A stretch of DNA of 64,000 bases from positions 6,829,201-6,893,200 of the forward strand of contig OX345638.1 of NCBI GenBank assembly GCA_947044365.1, in the 5' to 3' direction. The translations under genes and the position numbers were made by a program. Origin of the DNA: Petrosia ficiformis. Lineage: Eukaryota > Porifera > Demospongiae > Haplosclerida > Petrosiidae. A model generated the notes under the pieces. It did not search any database, was not told the DNA's origin, and was given only the letters and a program-made list of their open reading frames with translations. Shown here in pieces: positions 46,104 through 56,949 of this stretch (position 1 is its first letter; the number at the start of each line of letters is the position of its first letter).

Positions 46104-47220
46104 TAACTACCTTCCTCTCAGTGTATATAAGTAATACAACAATTAGTATGAAACCAATAGGAGATGAAAAATATAATTGCAATTCTGGCTTGATATCACA
46201 AAATCAACTCCCAAGGTTATCAAATCAACCCCCAAGGTATTAATTTCCATAAAACCGTTTGTTAGAAGTACTATTTGATGTTAAGTTTCTTTATTTTTAG
46301 TAACAACCCATCACTCAATGCATATTCAGTTGACAATGTACTAATACATCAGCTGTTTTTATGCCAACAAACTACAATAACACAATCCTTGTGAGAAAAA
46401 AAAAACTCATGAATACTGTAGCAATAGCACATGATTATGATCTCAAATATCTATTTTATTACAATTATGACCACACAAGAAGAAGGTTGCAGTCAAATTT
46501 ACCCAATAGCAGGGTAAAATCAGTCTCTGCAGTTTCAATAAAATAAATGCATGCTGAAACTGAATGCATATTTCAAATATGAATGTATGCATGCACATTC
46601 TTACCACTATAATTTTACCAGAAAGGTGGCTGAATGATTCTACTTACGACATTCATGGCCTTATACAAATGTATAAAATTTATCAACAGAAGTATAAAAC
46701 ATGCATACATGCAGGCATGGTATGTCCATCACTTCCACCTGGCATAATTGTAATGTAGAGGGCATGATTCATTCATTTTAAGACATACTTGCGTTCCACT
46801 ATGACACAGCAAAAACTCGATAGTCTAGCTCGCCTGCATGTAGAGAAAGAACTCTCGTCCACGTTATGGAACTCATTGCAGGACTTAGTATAGTATTGCA
46901 GTTTGCACGAAGCACAAGAACTCGTGCTTTTGTAAATAGAACAGAGACTCCACCTTTCCTATTATATTACATTAATATTATACGCGCAAGTTTTTGATTA
47001 ACTATTAAAAATCGTTAATAATTAATTATAATAACCAATAATAATTGATTAATAAAACAATGAATATTCAATTATGCCCTGGTTCACTGATGACCATAGA
47101 TACGCCTATGGTAGTAGCACCATGTCGGCATTTTATTGTCAAAACGCCCATGCTTTGTTGGATGTTGTCGGGCAGTGCTTTGATGTTACTTTGAAATTAC
47201 CGGTAGCCTATAGGTTGTAG
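46104..47220. other. No gene seen
   Basis: AT-rich spacer with short open frames lacking motifs. Confidence 0.4.
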
Positions 47221-47224
47221 CCAT

Positions 47225-47390
47225 TTCAGTGGGTGGATGCTACTCCAATCAGTTTCTAGTCTTGCAAGTTACTTGCTGTATACAATCTGGTTCCAATCTG
47301 TATTTGTTGGAAGCCACACCCACAGGGGGTATAATTATAGGGCCTAAATGTCGGGTGGTGGAGGGGCGGTGTGTGGGCAGTTGTACCGTA
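47225..47390. repeat. MITE family C, left-half copy
   Basis: Matches 25180-25330 (shared TACAATCTGGTT, TTGGAAGCCACACCCAC and GGGCCTAAATG words). Confidence 0.82.
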
Positions 47391-47723
47391 TAGCTCCATA
47401 TTTTCGTGGTTCAAAAGTTTCGTGAAACTCGTGAAACTGGCGTGATTGCTAATTTTTGTGCTAAAATTTTCGTGATTCACATCACTCCACCGACAATTTC
47501 CGTTATCGCTCCACCTACCATTCGTGTGATAGCGTTTCCAAAACAGCCAGAAAGACCTACCTGAGGCTACCTCGTTTGGAATTCCAGTCTTTCATCAGAG
47601 GTTTTCACGTACCTTTCTAATTTTCGTGAGGAAAATTCGAGATCTTCGGTGAAATCTCGAAATTCATGAAAATTTGGTAGTTTAGTAATTAATTATTCAT
47701 AGCGAGTGTGGTTAATTAATTAA
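47391..47723. other. No gene seen
   Basis: Contains repeated TTTCGTGA-type words (about 47400-47680), probably another small repeat; no coding signal. Confidence 0.4.
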
Positions 47724-48018
47724 TTGCGTGTTATTATGAATATTGTAATAGAAGATATTGTATACTTCTATTATTATGCTGATGACATTGCACTCTTGGC
47801 TGAAAATAAAGTTGACCTACAACAACTTATCATTAGAGTAGCAAATTGGTGCTGGAAAAATCATTTAACTATGAATCTTGATAAAACTAAAATTATCCAT
47901 ATATGTCCTATATAGGTAAGTGTAAACCCAAATCATCTTTCCTCTTTATCTGTGACGATGCACATATAAATTACTGCACTGAATACAAATACTTAGGAGT
48001 ATGGTTTAATGTGGTACT
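47724..48018 (+). mobile_element. LINE reverse-transcriptase fragment
   Basis: The frame contains YYADDIALLAEN, the RT active-site box of non-LTR retrotransposons, then W.....LTMNLDKTKIIH. After a frameshift near 47905 it continues as EYKYLGVWFN, the usual next RT block. A family C MITE begins right there (48010). Truncated on both sides and not functional. Confidence 0.78.
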
Positions 48019-48275
48019 AGGGAGTGGGCGGATGCGACTCCAATCAGTTTCAAAATGGAATATGACACAAACCTGTTGTAATACCAACCTTCATATTTTC
48101 TGATCACCTTTATATTGTCCTGTAACTGAGAAAGTGTGACTAAAATCTCCATTTTCCCGATCGTAATAAGTACAAAACCACAAATGCCACGCCCCCAAAC
48201 GTGACGTGACAATGAAAACAAATAGAGCCGTTTTCTGAAAATTCATTTCACTTTTATAGTTACAAGCAGGGCCAC
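48010..48275. repeat. MITE family C, right-half copy (inverted)
   Basis: GGTACTAGGGAGTGGGCGGA start and ACTTTTATAGTTACAAG end match the complement of 25435-25710. Confidence 0.85.
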
Positions 48276-48710
48276 TGAGAGGATAGGGGCAATGGGGCAA
48301 CACACCCCGGGGGCCCAAACGTTTTGACCATTATTATATAGATGAGCTTACTCAATTATAGGAAACACGATTATAAATCTATAATTCAATGTCAAGCTAG
48401 ATAAAACAATAATAATAGTTATAAATATTTATACCTGAAACAGCTAGCTGTAACAAAAAAGAGGTGACGTGACACGTGTAATGCTGATTGAGCAATTATT
48501 GACAGGTTTGTTTTAATTGAATTGAATGAATTGAATTGAATTTATTATAATTATAGTCACACACAGATAATTTGCCCAGCCACCATTGGCTTACGAGTGA
48601 CAAAAAAGAAAAACAGAGCGTACACAAAAAAAAATAAATAAATAAACCAAGTTATTTGATTCAGACAAACTGTTGGTTGATCTTATTAATTTAAACATTT
48701 TATAAAGATA
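48276..48710. other. No gene seen
   Basis: AT-rich; a short TGAATTGAAT repeat at about 48518-48542. No coding signal. Confidence 0.45.
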
Positions 48711-48712
48711 AA

Positions 48713-49011
48713 TTATATAGAAGTAACTTTACATAAACTGTCTGATAAGATGAGTTGAATTTTTTGTTTTGCATGAAGAGAATAAAAAGAAGGAAATTTT
48801 GAAACTATAAAATTAAATAGTTCTAGGCGAATGACATGATATTTAGAGCAAAATAAATAAAATGGGGAATGTCTTCTATCACATGCTGGTTGCAGTGTAT
48901 GCATAATCTGTCACTTAAAGGAAATTTGGGTATTTGGAAACGTCCTGTTTCAATGTCAATTTTTTCGCAAACTTCAGTAGTAAGTTCAAGATATACACAG
49001 AATGATGTCAC
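48713..49011 (-). mobile_element. LINE C-terminal fragment
   Basis: Two overlapping frames (49011-48823, 48904-48713) carry GRFQIPKFPLSDRLCIHC then HVIEDIPHFI, the CxxC...H...C finger found at the C-terminus of many non-LTR ORF2 proteins. A frameshift near 48850 separates the rest (KYHVIRLELF). Non-functional remnant. Confidence 0.65.
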
Positions 49012-49795
49012 AAGTGTTACTTCGCGTAAATGATACAGTAACTCTTCATCAGATGGAATTACACCTATATTACATGCATGGGAGGAAATATAGTACAGTC
49101 AGATATCTACAATGTATAAAAAAATTATTGTAATTGGTTTTAAAATTGATTTGGTTAAAATTAATGATTAAGAAATAAGCATGAATCAAAAAAGGACATG
49201 TACATCTTTGATCTTTGATTACTATGATTAAACTGTTTTATAAGTTTGACAAATCACTTTTAATCAAGTGTACGGTTAATAAGAAAATTGTAACTGATAA
49301 TGCCTAAATCATTAATCATAACATGTTATGCACAATAATTACATTATTATAAGTTGAACAAAGCACTACCAGTGATAACAATTATCTTTATAAAATTTTA
49401 CCTTCAGTTTCACATTCTGTTATTGATTTTTCATATATATCAGCTCCTTTATGTTTACCTAATTCATTGTATCACAATAAATAATTATTATACTTCATTA
49501 AATGGATTTAGAGTCATGCACACCCCTGAAGTGCCAAAATGTTAGCTTATTAATTATTCATGAGAAGTGTGGCTAACTAAGATGTATGATTTATAAGCAT
49601 GGTTACTTACATGTAGGTCAGAGGATGTAATTTATAATTAAATTCCTACACTATGAGCTAATTCGGCATAGGCAAGAGTTTCAAAGTCAAATCACTTCTC
49701 TTAATAATTTGTATTACTCAAAATTACAATAATATTATAATTATTTGGTATCTATACTAGCTAGTGAAAAGGCTAGTAGTCACAATCATACACAT
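49012..49795. other. No gene seen
   Basis: Spacer downstream of the ZU5/UPA gene. I looked for a death-domain exon continuing that gene in phase 1 and did not find one. Confidence 0.4.
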
Positions 49796-49799
49796 GTAC

Positions 49800-50843
49800 C
49801 TTGTGAAATGTGCCGAGGTAATATTACTGTGAACTGTCTGTCACCATGAGTTCCTATTATCTTAAATTGTAACTCCAGATGACTAGGTTGTGAATCAGAT
49901 TCCCAGTAGAAATTATATTTGCAGTGTGGAATAAAGTATTCCTCCAGTGGTTTTGGGTATTTCAAATATGTGCACATATCATCCATGTTAATCTGTATAA
50001 GAAAACTAATTTAATGTATCACAATAAAAGAAGACCAATATACCTGAGATGGGATAATGTATGGTGACATTTTCCAAGGACTGATAGAACGATTTTCTGA
50101 TTCTAATTTTAGAGATGTAGCATTTTCTTGTAGTTGCACAATGTGATTATCCATTTGATCATAGTCATGATATTCCTTCCTTACATACTAAAAAATGATG
50201 AAGTTAAATATATAATATACTATCTTTCAAACAATAATTATACAGTTAATAAAGTGTTGAATACATTATCAAAATAAAATAATTCAGTAGCTAACTTTTA
50301 TGAAACTAGGCTCCTCCTTTGTTATTGTGAAAACCATATCCCACTCTTTAACTGAATTAGAAATTGACTTGTAAAACACCTGATAACGAAATTGTTGATT
50401 GACTGATACATTCGCTCCACAGGCGTAATAGGAGAAATGATGTACATCAATGGTAGCAGATTTGCTAAAAGGAGTGAAAGTACCACCTGCCATCTCTTTA
50501 AACTCATATGGTGGACCACTGGAACTGTCAGCTGTGTAAAATTTAAAATGTGAAGCTTCTTCTTCTGACTTAATAATGGCGGCATGAGGAAGACAAAGAG
50601 TAACATTCTTTGTAAACTGTTCATAACTGCTAATTTGGTATATACCACTCACAAGATAACAATCAGGAGGTAGTATAAAATCACCACCAATGAGAGCCTT
50701 TACATGTAGTTCTGTTCTATGTCCAGCTGGTAGAGATCCTTCTGGTACTTCTATACGTAAGCCAAATTGAATCCAATCCAAGGTAAATCGACTGTTGTCT
50801 CCAGTGACTATAAATCTTCTCTCTGTAACCACCTGCATACCAC
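49800..50843 (-). CDS. ZU5/UPA-like protein (partial model)
   Basis: Exons: 50843-50296, 50187-50044, 49992-49800, phases in agreement. Exon 1 is a ZU5 domain: FGLRIEVPEGSLPAGHRTEL, FILPPDCYLVSGIYQISS, PPYEFKEMAGGTFTPF. Exons 2-3 form a UPA-like beta domain (QLQENATSLKL, SISPWKMSPYIIP, FIPHCKYNFYWESDSQPSHL). The first exon begins in phase 1 (G|GT), so an upstream exon must exist. In the paralogue at 59239-61799 the matching partner is a transmembrane exon, but none is visible here before the retrotransposon at 51349. The last exon ends in phase 1 without a recognisable continuation. ZU5-UPA modules bind partners in UNC5, ankyrin and PIDD proteins. The middle of the ZU5 exon is nearly identical to the paralogue while its flanks are not. 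Confidence 0.72.
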
Positions 50844-50849
50844 CTTGTA

Positions 50850-51318
50850 AATGAACAAAAATATAGCATGATAATAAAATTATTATAATTTTATAAAGTA
50901 ATTGTAATGAAATTACTAAACATTTAATTAATAATTGATATTAGTATGTAGTTATACATGTACCGTATTTGACCGTTTAAATGCCTAGGCATTTATTCTT
51001 TTCAAAGACTTTGTAAAGACAAGAATATAAAAAAACATTTCCAATAAAAATGAAAGAAGATGTAGAGATGTCAAAACTCAATCACTTACCATTCTGCCAT
51101 TAGGAAGTCAATAAAATTTGATATCCAGAAAAATCCATTATTTGTCTTTTTAGATAACTGACTTAATTCCTGACATTCTTGTACAATAATAAGTGTCAGA
51201 AAAGTCGAAAATTAGGTCACATCAAAGTATCAGGGATCGCTCCACCATTTCTAGAGTGGTCCGGCAAGCTGTAATGATAAGAAAGGATGTGCACATAGTG
51301 AGCAAAACATATTAATAT
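50850..51318. other. No gene; left flank of the retrotransposon
   Basis: Contains a diverged family E remnant just left of the LTR. No exon seen for the ZU5 gene. Confidence 0.4.
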
Positions 51319-51348
51319 TTTGCTTTATAGCGGTGTAAGTATACTTAT
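51319..51348. repeat. 30-bp direct repeat abutting left LTR
   Basis: Starts TTTGCTTTATAGCGG and ends TATACTTAT. Identical to 56664-56693, which abuts the right LTR. Part of a family E MITE target. Confidence 0.9.
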
Positions 51349-51680
51349 TGTAATGGATTAAGAACTATCGTATTAGGTAAATCATCTTATTGTGTCTCAT
51401 GTGTTAGTCTTATTTTATTAATGGTGATTTATTTTAGTGTAATTATGATTTCTCACTTAGTCACTTTACCTTTGTGTTACCATATTTAGTTTCTGTTAAT
51501 TTTGTGTATCTACACTATGCCAGGTGTAACTTTATTTTGCTGTATATTTAGTTTGTGTTAATCAGTAAGAATGTAATCTTAGTTGCTAATATATATATGT
51601 GTGTGTGTAAGTAAAAGATTATTAGAGTCAAAAAGAAAAAGTTATTCAAGTGAAGACGTATACCCAGTAGATCCATCACA
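51349..51680 (+). repeat. 5' LTR (332 bp)
   Basis: Begins TGTAATGG and ends CCATCACA. I see no difference from the 3' LTR at 56332-56663. Confidence 0.93.
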
Positions 51681-51682
51681 TT

Positions 51683-51698
51683 TGGTGGCAGAGGTGGG
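51683..51698 (+). other. Primer-binding site
   Basis: TGGTGGCAGAGGTGGG begins two bases after the 5' LTR. The TGG start pairs with the CCA end of a tRNA; the tRNA identity was not determined. Confidence 0.7.
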
Positions 51699-51736
51699 AT
51701 TGTTGCGCCGAAAAAGAGAGAGAGAATTCAATTTTT

Positions 51737-54700
51737 ATGACAACAAGGTCAGGAGTAAAGTACAAACCAAGCATGAACAGTGAAAGTCAACAAGGAGCTA
51801 GACAGGAAAACCAGGATGGTCTTGGAGAAGCTAGTCTTACCCGAATGCTACAATCGTTGCTCGAGGATCGGCAACAGCGGGAGACGGAGCTGGTCGAGGA
51901 GCGTAAATGCAGGGAAGAGGAGCGCCGAATTCGTGAAGAAGAATTACTACGGGAGAGGACCCGTCGAGATGTAGAGGTCAATCAGCAGATGGAGTTGCTG
52001 AGAGGCCTGATAGAAGTTATTCATCAGCAGGGAGAGACTGCAGCTATGAGAGCTGAGAAAGATAGGGATGTCAGGGTTGCGAAATTAACTGAGGAGGATG
52101 ACATCGAAGCCTACTTAACCACTTTCGAAAGATTAATGACTGTCTATGAAATACCAGAAGAGCGATGGGTCTTCAAGTTGGCTCCACAGCTTATTGGAAA
52201 AGCACAGCAGGCGTATGCTGCTTTAGGAGAGGAAGAAGCTAGGGACTATGCACAGCTAAAGACAGCAATTTTACGTCGGTACGACATTAACGAAGAAACG
52301 TACCGTCAAAGATTTCGATCCACAAGAAAGATTTCAGGAGAAACCAACCGCGAACTGGTGGCAAGACTATACGATCTTGCGAGTAGATGGATGCTGGGAC
52401 GTAAAACAGTTGAGGAACTGAAGGATTTGGTGATATTGGAACAGTTATTAGCCATACTACCAGAGGATGTGCGGATTTGGGTGAAAGAGAGGAAGCCCAA
52501 GTCCAGCATAGAAGCGGGGCAACTAGCAGATGATTACATGCAGGCCAGACAAGAAGGGTCAGCGATAAGGCGTGGAGAACTTAAGGGAACTGTTGAAAGG
52601 AGGAATCCTCAGACCGTTCGATGCTACAAGTGCCAGAAGCTGGGACATATCGCCAAGGACTGTCCTGTGACAGCTCACAAACCATCACCCGATCTCGGTA
52701 GGGACAAGGAATATATAAGACAAGTCGAGAGGCCAAAAAGGGATTTGAAATACATCGAATGTTTCAACTGTCACCAGAAGGGCCATTACTCATCAAACTG
52801 TCCCCACAATGCCATGTACTGTACAGAAAGGAAGGCGAACTATACTGGTACTTCCATCGTGAGAGAGTGGCGAGGAGTGGCAAAGCCAGGAGTTGTTAAG
52901 CCAGGATTTATAGAGGGCAAATATGTAAGTGATATTTTGCTGGACACAGGATGTTCGAGAACATTAGTAAGGCAAGATTTGGTACCTGAGAAAAGCCGTT
53001 CGCAAGCAGAAGTAGTAGCCATAAGGTGTGCTCATGGAGATACCGTTTTGTATCCACTTGCCCAGGTGCAAGTAAAGATAGATGGATATTGTCTGGAGGT
53101 TGAAGCTGCAGTGTCTGATACACTGCCTACATCGATGTTACTTGGGACAGATGTTCCAGAGATGGTGAATCTATTGGGTCTCACTAAGGGCACAGATCAG
53201 ATGGAAAAGAGATCCAGCAATGAGGCCTTAATGACCACAACTAGAGCACAGGCAAAGATACAGATGGAGGATGAAGAAAATTGTCAGCTAAAACAAGTAT
53301 ACTCTGGAGTTAAGGCAAAGGCGATAGAGAAGATGGAGGAAAACAAATGTACAGAGGAAGGCACTCAAGAAGAAAAGAGCTGGATGTTTGAATTCGACGA
53401 TAAACTGTTTGGGACAGGACGCCAGAAGCCTAGGCTGACGAGGAGTGAGAAACGAGCAATTAAACAAGAGTACAGACAGGACCAGGGTCTGGAAGAAGAA
53501 AAGGACAGCAAAGACACAGAAGAAAAGGACAGCGAAGACACCAGAGTTAATCGCCATGTGGTAGACATCAGCCTGGAGGAATTGAAGACTCTACAAGAAA
53601 CCGACAGCACTCTGGATGCCATTAGACGAGCTATTCATCACCCTTCCAGCAAAGCAGGTACTGGATTTTTCAAAAGAGATGGGTTGATGTATAGACAATG
53701 GACACCATTAAAACAGAATGGGGAATCAACAGTGGAACAACTGGTACTCCCACTTCAGTGTCGAAAAACTGTCCTAAACCTAGCTCATACGATACCACTC
53801 TCAGGTCATCTAGGTAAGGACAAGACGGCCCGTCGAATCCTCCAAAGGTTCTATTGGCCAACTATCTACAAAGATGTAGCAGATTTCTGTCGAAGATGTG
53901 AAGCTTGCCAGAAGACAGCGCATCACAGAGTTCGTCATGCACCACTTGTACCCTTACCGATAATTTCTGAGCCATTTGAGAGAATCGCAATGGACATTGT
54001 GGGGCCTTTACCAAAGAGCCGTTCAGGGAAAAGATACATACTGGTTGTGTGTGACTACGCTACAAGGTACCCGGAGGCCATCCCACTGAAGTCCATTGAT
54101 GCGGAATGTATCGCTGAGGAATTAGTTACTTTATTCTCTAGGGTTGGTGTGCCTAAGGAAATCTTAACAGATCAAGGAAGTAACTTCACTTCCCAACTAC
54201 TCACTGAGATCTATAGAATGCTTCATGTACACCCGATCAGGACAACACCTTACCACCCTCAAACGGATGGTCTAGTGGAAAGGTTCAACCAAACCTTGAA
54301 AGCGATGCTAAGGAAGACTTCTCTCAGTGAAGGTAAAGATTGGGATAAACTAATTCCATATTTATTATTTGCATATAGGGAAGTACCACAAGCATCTACT
54401 GGTTTCTCACCCTTTGAGTTACTGTATGGGAGATCTGTACGTGGACCACTGGATGTTCTAAAAGAAGCATGGGAATCAGAAAAACGAAGTAAAGAGAGTG
54501 TGGTCTCACATGTGTTATCAGTGCGGGACAAGCTAGACAAGATGTCCAAGATTGTACAACAGAACTTATCTACATCTCAAAGAACACAGAAACGATGGTA
54601 TGATCAGAATGCTCGGGAAAGGGAATTTCAACTCAATGAGACTGTGTTGGTTCTTTTACCTACTGTCAACAACAAGTTACTAGCTCAATGGCAGGGTCCT

Positions 54701-56344
54701 TACCAAATTGTAAAACGAATAGGAAAAGTAAACTATCTTATCGATATGCATGATCGTAGAAAAAGACAGAGAGTATTTCATGTGAACATGTTGCGTAAAT
54801 GGCATGTTTCCCCCACAGTTAGCTTATGGGCTGAAGAGCTTTCAGAAAGTGATCCGGAGGATGATGTACCAGTCTGGAATGAGGGTAGAGCTGAAGACAC
54901 CCCAAAAATTGGTGATCAGTTGAATCTGGAGCAGCAGTCTGAACTGCAAGAGCTGTTGAGAGGCTACCAAGATGTCTTTCAAAACATACCTGGTCGAACA
55001 AACATGACCCAGCACAACATAGTTTCAGGTTCAGCTAGCCCAGTGAAGTTACCACCCTACAGATTACCATATGCCTATCGTGACACAGTGAAGCAGGAAT
55101 TGGAGGAGATGTTAGCTAGTGGGATAATTGAGCCATCATGCAGTGAATGGAGTGCTCCTATTGTTTTAATCAAGAAAAAAGATGGATCCCTGAGACTGTG
55201 TGTGGACTATAGGCGTTTGAATGCTGTCTCGGAAACAGATGCTTATCCAATGCCACGTATTGATGATCTAATTGATCAGTTGGGGAAAGCAACCGTTTTT
55301 TCTACCATAGACTTGACAAAGGGATATTGGCAGGTGCCTGTTGCTAAAGAAGCCCGATCTAAGACAGCATTTGCAACACCTTTTGGACTTTACCAGTTCA
55401 ATGTGATGCCATTTGGTCTGCAGGGTGCACCAGCAACTTTCCAGCGACTAATGAATAGAGTACTTAGTGGGTTAGAGGAATTTTCAGGAGCTTATCTGGA
55501 TGATTTGATTATTTTTAGCAGAACATGGGATGAGCACCTTCGTCATCTGTCTGCTGTGCTGGACCGAATTAGAGCAGCCGGACTGACAGCAAAGATGAAG
55601 AAATGTCAGTTCGGAACATCTCAATGCCTATATCTAGGACACATTGTTGGAGGTGGAAATGTTTCTCCAGATCTGTCAAAGATGGAAGCAGTGTCAGCAA
55701 TGGGAGTTCCAAAGACTAAGAAGCAAGTGAGGACCTTCCTTGGGTTAACAGGGTATTACCGCCGGTTCATACCTAACTATTCCTCCATTGCAGCCCCACT
55801 TACTGACCTGACAAGAAAGTCAGCGCCAAATCAAGTCACATGGAATGAAGGATGTGAAAAAGCCTTCCATAGCTTAAAGAAAGTGCTATGCAGTTCACCT
55901 ATTCTATGTAGTCCTGACTTCAACAAACCATTCTTCCTGCAAACAGATGCTTCAGAACGCGGGGTTGGAGCTGTTCTCAGTCAGAGGGATGATGATGGTT
56001 ATGATCACCCCATATCTTATTTCAGTCGAAAGCTCTTACCTAGGGAACAGCGATATTCTACTGTCGAGAAAGAGTGCCTAGCCATAAAACTTGGGGTACA
56101 AGCTTTTAAAGTGTATCTACTTGGAAGAAAATTTACTATCCAGACGGATCATCGCTCCCTCGTCTGGCTTGATCGGTTAAAGGAAGGTAACTCTCGACTA
56201 ACAAGATGGAGTTTGGCACTTCAACCATATGACTTTGAAGTCACCCACCGTGCTGGTAATACAAACCAAAATGCAGATGCTCTATCTAGAATACAACAAA
56301 CTGAGTTTGTTGCTGGAGAGGGGGAAAGGAGTGTAATGGATTAA
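51737..56344 (+). CDS. Gag-Pol polyprotein (Gag-PR-IN-RT-RH)
   Basis: 1535 aa in one frame with no frameshift between gag and pol. Residues 1-290: Gag with an Arg/Glu-rich coiled coil and a capsid-like region. Two CCHC knuckles: CYKCQKLGHIAKDC (from ~296) and CFNCHQKGHYSSNC (from ~342). Protease: LLDTGCSRTLV (Asp403). Then a polar linker. Integrase: HHCC zinc domain (from His684, SGHLGKDKTARR) and D753, D812, E848 (D-x58-D-x35-E), ending VFHVNMLRKW. Reverse transcriptase: PYRLPYAYRD, LCVDYRRLNA, AYLDDLIIFS (Tyr1253). RNase H: TDASERGVGAVL (Asp1404), DHRSLVWL, NADALSR. The catalytic residues seen are all present. The stop codon lies 10-12 nt inside the 3' LTR. The ATG follows the PBS closely. 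Copies the element RNA and integrates the DNA. Confidence 0.95.
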   Translation: MTTRSGVKYKPSMNSESQQGARQENQDGLGEASLTRMLQSLLEDRQQRETELVEERKCREEERRIREEELLRERTRRDVEVNQQMELLRGLIEVIHQQGETAAMRAEKDRDVRVAKLTEEDDIEAYLTTFERLMTVYEIPEERWVFKLAPQLIGKAQQAYAALGEEEARDYAQLKTAILRRYDINEETYRQRFRSTRKISGETNRELVARLYDLASRWMLGRKTVEELKDLVILEQLLAILPEDVRIWVKERKPKSSIEAGQLADDYMQARQEGSAIRRGELKGTVERRNPQTVRCYKCQKLGHIAKDCPVTAHKPSPDLGRDKEYIRQVERPKRDLKYIECFNCHQKGHYSSNCPHNAMYCTERKANYTGTSIVREWRGVAKPGVVKPGFIEGKYVSDILLDTGCSRTLVRQDLVPEKSRSQAEVVAIRCAHGDTVLYPLAQVQVKIDGYCLEVEAAVSDTLPTSMLLGTDVPEMVNLLGLTKGTDQMEKRSSNEALMTTTRAQAKIQMEDEENCQLKQVYSGVKAKAIEKMEENKCTEEGTQEEKSWMFEFDDKLFGTGRQKPRLTRSEKRAIKQEYRQDQGLEEEKDSKDTEEKDSEDTRVNRHVVDISLEELKTLQETDSTLDAIRRAIHHPSSKAGTGFFKRDGLMYRQWTPLKQNGESTVEQLVLPLQCRKTVLNLAHTIPLSGHLGKDKTARRILQRFYWPTIYKDVADFCRRCEACQKTAHHRVRHAPLVPLPIISEPFERIAMDIVGPLPKSRSGKRYILVVCDYATRYPEAIPLKSIDAECIAEELVTLFSRVGVPKEILTDQGSNFTSQLLTEIYRMLHVHPIRTTPYHPQTDGLVERFNQTLKAMLRKTSLSEGKDWDKLIPYLLFAYREVPQASTGFSPFELLYGRSVRGPLDVLKEAWESEKRSKESVVSHVLSVRDKLDKMSKIVQQNLSTSQRTQKRWYDQNAREREFQLNETVLVLLPTVNNKLLAQWQGPYQIVKRIGKVNYLIDMHDRRKRQRVFHVNMLRKWHVSPTVSLWAEELSESDPEDDVPVWNEGRAEDTPKIGDQLNLEQQSELQELLRGYQDVFQNIPGRTNMTQHNIVSGSASPVKLPPYRLPYAYRDTVKQELEEMLASGIIEPSCSEWSAPIVLIKKKDGSLRLCVDYRRLNAVSETDAYPMPRIDDLIDQLGKATVFSTIDLTKGYWQVPVAKEARSKTAFATPFGLYQFNVMPFGLQGAPATFQRLMNRVLSGLEEFSGAYLDDLIIFSRTWDEHLRHLSAVLDRIRAAGLTAKMKKCQFGTSQCLYLGHIVGGGNVSPDLSKMEAVSAMGVPKTKKQVRTFLGLTGYYRRFIPNYSSIAAPLTDLTRKSAPNQVTWNEGCEKAFHSLKKVLCSSPILCSPDFNKPFFLQTDASERGVGAVLSQRDDDGYDHPISYFSRKLLPREQRYSTVEKECLAIKLGVQAFKVYLLGRKFTIQTDHRSLVWLDRLKEGNSRLTRWSLALQPYDFEVTHRAGNTNQNADALSRIQQTEFVAGEGERSVMD
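56315..56331 (+). other. Polypurine tract
   Basis: GGAGAGGGGGAAAGGAG lies immediately before the 3' LTR (56332) and inside the coding frame; it primes plus-strand DNA synthesis. Confidence 0.85.
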
Positions 56345-56663
56345 GAACTATCGTATTAGGTAAATCATCTTATTGTGTCTCATGTGTTAGTCTTATTTTA
56401 TTAATGGTGATTTATTTTAGTGTAATTATGATTTCTCACTTAGTCACTTTACCTTTGTGTTACCATATTTAGTTTCTGTTAATTTTGTGTATCTACACTA
56501 TGCCAGGTGTAACTTTATTTTGCTGTATATTTAGTTTGTGTTAATCAGTAAGAATGTAATCTTAGTTGCTAATATATATATGTGTGTGTGTAAGTAAAAG
56601 ATTATTAGAGTCAAAAAGAAAAAGTTATTCAAGTGAAGACGTATACCCAGTAGATCCATCACA
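56332..56663 (+). repeat. 3' LTR (332 bp)
   Basis: Same length and, by eye, same sequence as the 5' LTR. It contains the pol stop codon near its start. Confidence 0.93.
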
Positions 56664-56860
56664 TTTGCTTTATAGCGGTGTAAGTATACTTATGTAGGGT
56701 TATATGGAAGTAGTTTGTTTAATTTAGGGTCCCACCTAATCTTGTTCGCATGCTTTTTGGGTTTTGACATTCCTACACATTCTTTGGAAATGTTTTTTAT
56801 TATTTTTGTTTTCATTGTTTTTTCTCTGAATGGTGTGAATATTTTTCGTGGATTGCAGAA
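56664..56860. repeat. 30-bp direct repeat and right part of the interrupted family E MITE
   Basis: 56664-56693 repeats 51319-51348. It continues as GTAGGGTTATATGGAAGTAG, then CGCATGCTTTTTGGGTTTTG, like 43540-43640 and 36230-36330. Confidence 0.85.
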
Positions 56861-56949
56861 ATACTGGTATAAGTTATATAATTATCATATAAAATCATTC
56901 AATCATAAATGCATTAAAGGTTGTTCATCAATGACTGTCAGTCTTTTGT

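Larger units (their letters stand above)
51349..56663 (+). mobile_element. Intact Ty3/Gypsy-type LTR retrotransposon, Gmr1-like domain order
   Basis: 5315 bp with identical 332-bp LTRs, a primer-binding site, one long Gag-Pol frame and a polypurine tract directly before the 3' LTR. The pol order is protease, integrase, reverse transcriptase, RNase H, the reverse of usual Ty3/Gypsy and as in Gmr1-like elements. Identical LTRs and an unbroken frame imply very recent insertion and possible activity. It is inserted within a family E MITE. Confidence 0.93.

Noticed and set aside
50322..50648. 108-codon minus frame, similar to one at 59910-60236
   Set aside because: Both are the wrong frame of the duplicated ZU5 exon; their similarity follows from nucleotide identity.
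51787..55001. Minus-strand frames across the retrotransposon (several of 60-96 codons)
   Set aside because: Shadows of the Gag-Pol frame without motifs.
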